From Bacillus pseudomycoides (lineage in GTDB: Bacteria; Bacillota; Bacilli; Bacillales; Bacillaceae_G): a stretch of 32,213 nucleotides of DNA. The stretch lies in NCBI RefSeq assembly GCF_002551005.1, contig NZ_NVOY01000075.1, positions 1 through 32,213 on the forward strand. The letters are read 5' to 3'. Both the position numbers and the translations under genes were made by a program. Below are positions 26,122-32,213 of the stretch, piece by piece. Each line of letters begins with the position of its first letter. The stretch's first letter is position 1. A model generated the notes under the pieces. That model was given only the letters and a program-made list of their open reading frames with translations, did no database searches and was not told where the DNA came from.

Positions 26122-27855
26122 ATGGAAAGCATGACACAACTGAACCTTGAAGAAAACTTGTTAACGAAAACTGCTTACTATTATTGCAAAGAACAACTTA
26201 CCCAGCAAAAAATTTCCTCCTTACTACATATATCTAGAAATAAGGTTGTCCGTTTACTAGAGAAGGCGCGGACTGAAGGAGCGTGGAATATAATGACTGC
26301 TCTATTAGCTTATGATGCAGGAACTGGTAGTATCAGAGCTGTCTTATTTGATTTGCAAGGGAATCAACTTGCTGTTAGTCAACGAGAATGGGTTCATATA
26401 GAAAACCAACGATACCCAGGTTCAATGGATTTTGACGTAAAGGAAAATTGGAAGCTTATTCAAGAATGCACAAAAGATGTACTACAAACAAGTGGCATTT
26501 CCCCTTCTTCTATTCAAGGAATTAGTGCAACAAGTATGCGAGAAGGATTTGTTTTATATGACAAAGATGGTACAGAAATTTGGGCATGTGCAAATGTTGA
26601 TAACCGTGCTGCAGATGAGGTTACACAACTTAAGCAAATACACACTCACCTTGAACATGATGTATATACAGTATCCGGGCAAACATTTGCTCTAGGTGCA
26701 TTACCAAGGTTGCAATGGATTGCGAAACACCAACCAGGGATTTATGAAAAAATACATTCTATTACCATGTTAAATGATTGGATTTTATATAAACTGTGCG
26801 GCGTATTACAAATTGACCCTTCCAATGGATGTACAACGGGAATTTTCAATTTACAAAATAGAAACTGGGCTCCAGAATTAATGGCGCAATGCAGACTCTC
26901 CTCTGCACTCTCACCACAAATAAATGAAGCCGGAACTGTTATCGGAAACGTAACCAAACACTGCGCAGCGGAAACTGGATTATTCGAGGGAACGCCTGTT
27001 GTCACTGGAGGCGGAGATGCACAAATGGCTTCTCTCGGTTCTGGAGTTGTCAAGAGTGGGCAAACATTCATTTGCGGTGGAAGTTTTTGGCAACAAGAAG
27101 TAAATGTAAACAATCCTGTACCAGATCCAAACGCTCGCATTCGTGTAAATTGTCACGTCCTTCCTACTCTTTGGCAATATGAAACAATTGCTTTTTTTCC
27201 CGGTCTTGTTATGCGGTGGTTTCGAGACGCTTTTTGTCAGGAAGAAAAACAACGAGCAAAAGAACTAGGTATCGATGCTTACGAATTATTAGAAAAACAA
27301 GCAAAGGGTGTTCCAGTTGGATCACACGGTATCATTCCGATTTTTTCTAATGTCATGAACTATATTTCTTGGCGTCATGCATCTCCCTCTTTTATAAATT
27401 TAAGCTTAGATTCTGAAAAGTGCGGGAAGAAAGAAATATTTCGAGCAATTGAAGAAAATGCTGCTTTTGTGACATATGGAAATTTAAAGTTAATTGAAGA
27501 ATTAACAGGACAGTTCCCGAAAGAAGTAGTTTTTGCCGGAGGGGCTTCAAAGGGAAAATTATGGTGTCAAATTGTTGCTGATGTATTAGGTGTCCCTGTA
27601 AAAGTACCAGTAGTCAAAGAAGCGGCTGCTTTAGGTACGGCAATTGCTGCGGGAAATGGTGCTGGTATTTATCAATCAATGGAATCTATTTCTGAACAAT
27701 TTGTAAAATGGGAAACAACATTTATACCGAACAATGAAAATCATAATCAATATCAAAATTTGTATAAAAACTGGAAAGCTGTATACCAGAAGCAACTCCA
27801 ATTAGCTGATCAAGGTTTTACTTCTCATATGTGGATTGCACCTGGTGCTCTATAA
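26122..27855 (+). CDS. lsrK: AI-2 kinase LsrK with an LsrR helix-turn-helix fused in frame
   Basis: The reading frame is 577 codons. Residues 1-57 match the N-terminal DNA-binding part of LsrR (SorC/DeoR type: LLTKTAYYYCKEQLTQQKIS, then LLHISRNKVVRLLEKARTEG). It then runs straight into a full-length FGGY kinase of about 520 residues starting MTALLAYDAGTGSIRAV. LsrK phosphorylates the quorum signal AI-2 (DPD) in the cytoplasm. Kinase motifs include DAGTGS (phosphate loop), VDNRAADE, and VFAGGASKGKLW (ATP site). The sensor half of LsrR is missing. The old lsrK start at 26293 still has AAGGAG eleven bases upstream, so the kinase may be made alone, as the fusion, or both. It is first in the lsrK-cupin-lsrF unit. 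Confidence 0.88.
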   Translation: MESMTQLNLEENLLTKTAYYYCKEQLTQQKISSLLHISRNKVVRLLEKARTEGAWNIMTALLAYDAGTGSIRAVLFDLQGNQLAVSQREWVHIENQRYPGSMDFDVKENWKLIQECTKDVLQTSGISPSSIQGISATSMREGFVLYDKDGTEIWACANVDNRAADEVTQLKQIHTHLEHDVYTVSGQTFALGALPRLQWIAKHQPGIYEKIHSITMLNDWILYKLCGVLQIDPSNGCTTGIFNLQNRNWAPELMAQCRLSSALSPQINEAGTVIGNVTKHCAAETGLFEGTPVVTGGGDAQMASLGSGVVKSGQTFICGGSFWQQEVNVNNPVPDPNARIRVNCHVLPTLWQYETIAFFPGLVMRWFRDAFCQEEKQRAKELGIDAYELLEKQAKGVPVGSHGIIPIFSNVMNYISWRHASPSFINLSLDSEKCGKKEIFRAIEENAAFVTYGNLKLIEELTGQFPKEVVFAGGASKGKLWCQIVADVLGVPVKVPVVKEAAALGTAIAAGNGAGIYQSMESISEQFVKWETTFIPNNENHNQYQNLYKNWKAVYQKQLQLADQGFTSHMWIAPGAL

Positions 27856-27879
27856 GTTGTTACAAAAGGAGTGATAAGT

Positions 27880-28236
27880 ATGTTAAAGGTAAATGAAGAA
27901 GATTTCTCCTACCGCTTCGGTGATAATGGCCCAAAATATTTAGTAAAGGGCCCTAATATTGATATAGGTGTAGTTGTCATAAAACCAGGGCAAGATTTTC
28001 AAAATCATTATCATACAACTTGTGAAGAAACTTTCTACGCATTAGAAGGTGAGATAGATTTCTATATTAATCACGTAAAAGTTCCTATTAAACAAGGCGA
28101 CGTCTTACAAGTTCATCCTCATGAATCTCACTATCTCATCAATCGCTCTTCTCAAAATTTTAAAGCGCTCTTTATTAAATCGCCTCATTTACAAGAAAAA
28201 GATACTGTACAAACCGAAAATCCAAACTGTAATTAA
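27880..28236 (+). CDS. Small cupin-domain protein of the lsr locus
   Basis: A single-domain cupin of 118 residues. Metal-ligand-like motifs appear in order: HYHTTCEETFYALEGEIDF (His, His, Glu), then GDVLQVHPHESHYLINR (third His). It lies 24 bases after lsrK and 13 before lsrF, so it belongs to the AI-2 processing unit. No lsrG (phospho-AI-2 isomerase) is seen in the window. The cupin may take over that step or handle another intermediate; this is inference from position. The ATG at 27880 follows AAAGGAG at normal spacing and is preferred over the in-frame GTG at 27871. Confidence 0.85.
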   Translation: MLKVNEEDFSYRFGDNGPKYLVKGPNIDIGVVVIKPGQDFQNHYHTTCEETFYALEGEIDFYINHVKVPIKQGDVLQVHPHESHYLINRSSQNFKALFIKSPHLQEKDTVQTENPNCN

Positions 28237-28249
28237 GGAGTGATACCCT

Positions 28250-29032
28250 ATGACTTGGGGATTTCAAAATCGCTTACATACTATTTTACCTGATGGAAAA
28301 GCAGTTATGTTGGCAATTGATCATGGTTACTTTTTAGGACCAATTCATGGATTAGAACAGCCTCTTGAAACAGTAAAAAGCTTACTTCCATATACGGACT
28401 CCCTCTTTTTAACGAGAGGCGTTCTTAATTCTTGCATACCAGAAGATTGTAAAACTCCTATGGTTCTTCGTGTGTCAGGCGGTGCGACTGTAGTTGGAAA
28501 AGATCTTGCGAATGAAACAATTGTTACTCCAATAAAAGAAGCTTTGCGTCATAATGTAGCCGGAGTTGGTGTATCTGTATTTGTTGGATCTGATTATGAA
28601 ACACAAACTGTAACAAACCTTGCCAATATTGTATCTGAAGCGCATGATTACGGCTTACCTGTACTAGGAATCACCGCAGTAGCAAAAGAACTTCAAAAAC
28701 GAGAAGCACGTTTTTTAGCATTAGCTTCACGCGTATGTGTTGAAATGGGTGCTGATATCATTAAAACGTATTACTGTGAAGGCTTCGAAAAAATTACAAG
28801 TACATGCCCTGCTCCGGTTGTTATTGCAGGGGGGCCAAAGTTAGACACAATTGAAGCAGTGCTTACAATTACATACAATGCACTGCAAGAAGGGGCAGTC
28901 GGTGTCGATATGGGACGGAATATTTGGCAATCTGAACATCCGGTTGCGATGATTCAATCTATTCATGGTATCGTAAAAAATAGATTGAATGTAAAAGAAG
29001 CTCTAGAATTATATAATACTATTATAAATTAA
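28250..29032 (+). CDS. lsrF: LsrF-type thiolase for phospho-AI-2 breakdown
   Basis: A protein of 260 residues of the DhnA/class I aldolase-like TIM-barrel group, closest by eye to LsrF, which transfers the acetyl group of the phospho-AI-2 product to CoA. Motifs are LAIDHGYFLGP near 23-33, LTRGVLNSC, RVSGGATVVG, GADIIKTYYCEGF with the Schiff-base type Lys, VVIAGGPKLDT and GAVGVDMGRNIWQ (phosphate site). It is about 30 residues shorter at the N-terminus than the enteric enzyme. AAGGAG precedes the ATG at 28250. It is last gene of the unit, closed by a terminator. Confidence 0.9.
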   Translation: MTWGFQNRLHTILPDGKAVMLAIDHGYFLGPIHGLEQPLETVKSLLPYTDSLFLTRGVLNSCIPEDCKTPMVLRVSGGATVVGKDLANETIVTPIKEALRHNVAGVGVSVFVGSDYETQTVTNLANIVSEAHDYGLPVLGITAVAKELQKREARFLALASRVCVEMGADIIKTYYCEGFEKITSTCPAPVVIAGGPKLDTIEAVLTITYNALQEGAVGVDMGRNIWQSEHPVAMIQSIHGIVKNRLNVKEALELYNTIIN

Positions 29033-29062
29033 AAGTTCAGACAGCATTTTTGTTCACAATAT

Positions 29063-29105
29063 AAGAACAAGTAATATTTTGTCCAAATTACTTGTTCTTT
29101 TTAAA
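29063..29105 (+). terminator. Terminator after lsrF
   Basis: A perfect 13-bp stem (AAGAACAAGTAAT with ATTACTTGTTCTT) has an eleven-base loop and a T run. Confidence 0.9.
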
Positions 29106-29143
29106 TTTCATATATTTTCTTACTTGCTTTATTAAGCGTGTTG

Positions 29144-29338
29144 TCAATTCTTCTTTTCCTCCTCCAACAGCTCAATAACTCTATCTAACTTCTTCTCAAT
29201 TTCAACTAAAGAAGCTCTTTGATTAGATTGATTGATGAGTCGTGATCGTATAAACGCGCTAAGCGAAATAAAAAATAGCAGTATTAAAGCGAAGAAAAGA
29301 ATAATTGAAACAATATTTACAACTGAAAAAATATCCAT
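29144..29338 (-). CDS. Small DUF4083-like membrane protein
   Basis: A 64-residue protein: a single membrane helix (about 6-30, VVNIVSIILFFALILLFF), then a basic turn (FIRSRLINQ) and a C-terminal coiled-coil-like tail ending IEKKLDRVIELLEEEKKN. This layout fits the short DUF4083 proteins common in the B. cereus group, whose function is unknown. I chose the ATG at 29338. The in-frame extension to 29419 is polar and has no good ribosome site. Confidence 0.72.
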   Translation of the reverse strand: MDIFSVVNIVSIILFFALILLFFISLSAFIRSRLINQSNQRASLVEIEKKLDRVIELLEEEKKN

Positions 29339-29433
29339 TCTTCCGTCGATCCTTTCTATTTCTTCTTTATTAATATGAAATGACGCTATTTTTTCTTTTT
29401 TTAAAGTTACATTAAACAAAATTGTTAAATTAA

Positions 29434-29922
29434 GAAGAGATTCCCTTACAAGAATACTCTTCTGATTATCAATCTCAAATTTTAGATTTAATTCTTTCCA
29501 TCCAACAAGATGAATACAATATCCCTATTTCAAAAGAGGATCAACCTGATTTACTTAACATAGAAAGCGTTTACCAATCTGGTAACGGTAATTTTTTGGT
29601 TGCACTTTATCAAGAAGAAGTTGTAGGCACTATCGCTCTTTTAGATATTGGCAATCGTCAAGTAGCATTGAGAAAAATGTTTGTGAAAAAAGAGTTCAGA
29701 GGCAAAAGATTTCAAACAGCTAGTCTTTTATTACATAATGCGATTGCATGGGCAAAGACAAAAGAAGTGAAAGAAATATACTTAGGAACGACGTTACAGT
29801 TTGTAGCGGCCCATAGGTTTTACGAGAAGCATCATTTTGAAAATATAGCAATCGATAAATTACCTACAAATTTCCCTGTCATGCAAGTAGATAAAAAGTT
29901 TTATAAATACATCGTTTCATAA
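29434..29922 (+). pseudogene. GNAT acetyltransferase without a usable start codon
   Basis: The frame is open from 29434, directly after a TAA, and encodes 162 residues. From LQEYSSDYQSQILDLILSIQ onward it matches a complete small GNAT protein, including VALRKMFVKKEFRGKRFQTA (acetyl-CoA loop) and AAHRFYEKHHFENI. No ATG, GTG or TTG lies at the expected start, where only ATT CCC TTA is found. The first possible start is a TTG at 29596, which would delete the first 54 residues and has no ribosome site. It is probably inactive, having lost only its 5' end. An unusual ATT start cannot be excluded. Confidence 0.72.
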
Positions 29923-30077
29923 CTAAAGACTCTGTTAATTAATAGTGTTAATTTATCATTACTTCTTCATTTATCATTTATGTTTGCTAAAGGAATCCAA
30001 TTAGCTATCTCCATTTTCGATTTCTTTAAAATTGGCCCTGTTCGCAGTAATTGTGACTTTATGTTGGATACAGTGTT

Positions 30078-31008
30078 TCAAGCACTTCCTAGATTCAGCC
30101 GGGCAAAAGCTTGGTCAACGAACAGTTTATGGCGTTCTCGGAATTTTTTCAGGGTATCTTTATCGAGTCCAAATCCTGACATCCGACCCGCAGGCCGTAA
30201 TGCAGCAAATAAATCCCAATATGGCAAGTTTTTGTATTCAAGAGACACCATTGATGAGTTGTAATGCCGGGTGAACTCCTTCATAGCTTCCATCCCAAAA
30301 AACATCAGAATTTCGAGTCTGGCATTTGCAAAATCACAAAGTGGATCTCCCAAAGCCGGCATCCTCCCAATCAATTACGGCAACGATTTGATCGTCCTTC
30401 CACATGATATTGCCCGGCCAGAAGTCACCGTGCAATAGAACTGATTTATTCTTTTGCACTAGCGGCCACACCTGCTCCAAAGCATCCCTAATGCGGCCCT
30501 CGCTCAAAGAGTCATCCAGTTCAGTAGGTCTTTTTATGATCTGCTCAGCTACTACCTGTTCTTGGTTGGGCAAGAAGGACAGATCATCTTCTTGGAAGTT
30601 ACATCTATGTATATTGGCGAGAACAGCTACCATCTGTCGAATATAGTTGGTCAAGTTAACTTCCTCATTCAGTGTTTGTCCTTCGATGAACTCAATGACT
30701 ATATACGGCGTTGGAAGAAACTTACCGGACTCGTCTGCAAAGTACGGATCTGGAGCATGTATCCCGGCGATTTGTAACATGTTAAGGAGTCTCAATTCAT
30801 CTTTTGCAATATGAGAGTTGTTTTTGAGGTTAACCTCCCCATACTGACATACGACGACCTTTTTACGATGTCCTCCTGACTCGAATTCAAGTGCAGTTGT
30901 TTGTGCGGAGACACCGCCTCGTAGGTTCCAGATACGAAGTAGTTTGGCCTCAGCTTCAACTTTCTGAACAATCCTGGTATATGCCGTATCCGCTTTACAG
31001 TTCGCCAT
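30078..31008 (-). pseudogene. APH-type aminoglycoside/antibiotic phosphotransferase, frameshifted
   Basis: Two overlapping minus-strand frames together give a phosphotransferase of about 310 residues. The first frame ends in the catalytic loop LLHGDFWPGNIMW and the metal-binding region VIDWEDAGFG. The second resumes with DPLCDFANARLEILMFFG and runs to the end. The break is one extra G in GGCTTTGGGAGATCC near 30349, exactly between the two halves. The start ATG at 31008 has AAAGGG nine bases upstream. Base composition looks more GC-rich than its neighbours (for example 30850-30950), hinting at transfer. The substrate is not predictable. A sequencing error in the G run is a real alternative. 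Confidence 0.85.
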
Positions 31009-31287
31009 CAGCACCATCCCTTTTAACTAGCGTTCTTTAGCGTATTCATCTCAGTGATGAACAAATCCTTCTTTATTCTCGTTCAATATTAATCAACATA
31101 ATATTTCCCCCCCACTTATTGAATTTCTCACATCCTTATTCAAGGAAAGCTCTCGATTGTGGAAAATCATTAATTTAATCCTATTGGAGAAAAACGCTTG
31201 TTAGTCGAAGAATCAAAATATTATATTTGTTTAAAGATTAAACCAAAAAGAGAAAAACTTTCGATAAAATTATATGGTGCACATAAG

Positions 31288-31806
31288 TCACTTCAAATGC
31301 GTGGTACTATTTAAAAATTGTATAAGTTTGTATGGATGTTCAGTATACTCAAGAAGATGTATACCTGTATTATTAGAATTAAACCACACATCATAAATTG
31401 CGGGTGGTAATTCAAGAAAGCTTTCAATCATTTTTATAATCATTCCTCCATGGGAGATTACAGCAATTCGTTTATAATTTGCACTGTTCTCTCTAATATA
31501 GGAAAATACATTTTGAGCTCTTAATCTAAAATCTAATTTACTCTCCCCATCCTGCATCTCTCGTAAATCAGCTAAGAATGTTACTGGACATTTGATAGTA
31601 TTTGATAAAATTTCGGCAGTTTTACTAACACGAAGCAAGGTACTTGACCATATGAATTTTGGTGGAAACTCCTCTAATATACGTCTGCACATTTTTTCTA
31701 CTTGTTCAACTCCCTTAATAGTTAGTGGTAAATCAGTAGTTCCTTCGTAACTTTCTTCTAAAAAATCGTCTTCTGACTCACCATGTCGAATTAATAGTAT
31801 CTGCAA
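31288..31806 (-). CDS. Histidine phosphatase (phosphoglycerate mutase-like) family protein
   Basis: A protein of 172 residues with the branch-1 histidine phosphatase signature LIRHGES at the N-terminus (phospho-accepting His), WSSTLLRVSKTAEIL (substrate Arg), a LREMQDGES acid-donor region and VISHGGMI with the second His. The substrate is unknown; sugar phosphates and nucleotide-derived compounds are common in this family. The start is a TTG at 31806 with GAGGTG in front, and no in-frame ATG fits. It is a single gene. Confidence 0.88.
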   Translation of the reverse strand: MQILLIRHGESEDDFLEESYEGTTDLPLTIKGVEQVEKMCRRILEEFPPKFIWSSTLLRVSKTAEILSNTIKCPVTFLADLREMQDGESKLDFRLRAQNVFSYIRENSANYKRIAVISHGGMIIKMIESFLELPPAIYDVWFNSNNTGIHLLEYTEHPYKLIQFLNSTTHLK

Positions 31807-31891
31807 GATAACACCTCAATTTTTCATAGTTATTTATAAAAATTCATCTCATGTTTTGTGAAATTCTAAGTTGATGAGCACGTTGCGAACC

Positions 31892-32213
31892 CTAGATTGT
31901 TATTTCAATTCGATTTCCTTCTGGATCACTTACTACACTTTCATAGTATCCATCACCTGTAAGACGAGGTTCACTTAATATAAGATAGCCAGCTTCTCTT
32001 AATGTTTTCGTTAATTGATTTACCTTATCTTTGCTTTTAACAGAAAAAGCTAAGTGGGCATATCCAGTAACCTCATTTTTAGGTTTATTCTTTACTCCTT
32101 TCTTTCGCATAATTTCTATACGTATCCCCGTTTCAAATGTAATAAAATAAGATTCAAATTGTTTTGTTTCATTACGATATAAATTATTAGCTATACCTTT
32201 AAAATATTTAGTA
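31892..32213 (-). CDS. VOC (glyoxalase/bleomycin resistance) family protein, 5' end beyond window
   Basis: The minus-strand frame is open to the window edge, so the N-terminus is missing. The visible part of about 106 residues has one full beta-alpha-beta-beta-beta module: GYAHLAFSVKSKDKVNQL (metal His), LREAGYLILSEPRLTGDGYY and VVSDPEGNRIEITI (metal Glu), preceded by ESYFITFETGIRIEIM with another candidate Glu. This is the VOC superfamily pattern of lyases, dioxygenases and resistance proteins. The activity cannot be told. An internal ATG at 32110 is not the start, because conserved sequence continues upstream of it. Confidence 0.85.
   Translation of the reverse strand, partial: TKYFKGIANNLYRNETKQFESYFITFETGIRIEIMRKKGVKNKPKNEVTGYAHLAFSVKSKDKVNQLTKTLREAGYLILSEPRLTGDGYYESVVSDPEGNRIEITI

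Noticed and set aside
29967-30075. Minus-strand tail after the phosphotransferase (RTGPILKKSKMEIANWIP...)
   Set aside because: Looks protein-like and might be the 3' end of a lost gene, but it is too short to assign and has no start.
31174-31314. Plus-strand open stretch of about 46 codons (FNPIGEKRLLVEE...)
   Set aside because: No start codon, no recognisable family and it overlaps the end of the histidine phosphatase gene; could be a gene remnant but cannot be supported.
1-32213. CRISPR array, tRNA or rRNA genes
   Set aside because: No regularly spaced repeats and no tRNA- or rRNA-like sequence were seen on either strand; the conserved GGTACC blocks are T-box cores.

Overview
The window looks like a chromosomal segment of a Bacillus cereus group bacterium. 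This rests on the low GC content, strong AAGGAGG-type ribosome binding sites, tyrosine T-box leaders, several protein families typical of that group (YndM/DUF2512, DUF3600, DUF4083, a YkpA-type ABC-F protein) and an Lsr-type AI-2 locus. The species assignment is inferred from family resemblance only.

Layout. (1) 1-2330: the end of an IS200/IS605-like element runs into the 3' end of an ECF41-type sigma factor gene. The sigma gene is paired with an FAD oxidoreductase behind an ECF41-type promoter. (2) 2350-5410: a YkpA/YbiT-type ABC-F ATPase, a broken Lrp/AsnC regulator, and a small His/Pro/Tyr-rich protein. (3) 5431-13623: an Eis-like acetyltransferase, then the aromatic amino acid block. This block reads leftwards from one sigma-A promoter as T-box, T-box, aroG-type DAHP synthase/chorismate mutase, T-box, aroC, hisC, tyrA, aroA. 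All three T-boxes carry a UAC (Tyr) specifier. An IS200/IS605 end (omega-RNA-like) sits antisense in the leader of aroC. (4) 13672-17187: a 1171-residue protein with an N-terminal SIR2-like domain and about 870 unassigned residues, probably a single-gene anti-phage NADase. It is divergent from yndM. (5) 17897-20540: a YoaK-like membrane protein, a gene-poor stretch with another IS-like hairpin, and a DUF2332 protein. (6) 20561-23759: D-serine dehydratase divergent from an XRE-cupin regulator, then a coupled acetyltransferase/isochorismatase-fold pair. (7) 23850-25467: an ECF sigma factor overlapping its presumed DUF3600 anti-sigma partner. (8) 25483-29105: a collapsed lsr locus. lsrB is a frameshifted fragment, no lsrACD is present, and the HTH of lsrR is fused in frame to lsrK, which is followed by a cupin gene and lsrF. 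(9) 29144-32213: a degraded accessory stretch with DUF4083, an acetyltransferase without a start codon, a frameshifted APH-type phosphotransferase, a histidine phosphatase and a VOC protein cut by the window edge.

How the parts work together. The aromatic block makes chorismate and tyrosine precursors and is switched on by uncharged tRNA-Tyr at three serial checkpoints. The two ECF loci each pair a sigma factor with a partner gene under a likely autoregulated promoter. The lsr remnant keeps kinase, cupin and thiolase but has lost the uptake machinery, so it can no longer be a standard AI-2 import system. The strongest candidate for an undescribed system is the SIR2 protein. The lsrR-lsrK fusion and the orphan IS200/IS605 ends also merit attention.
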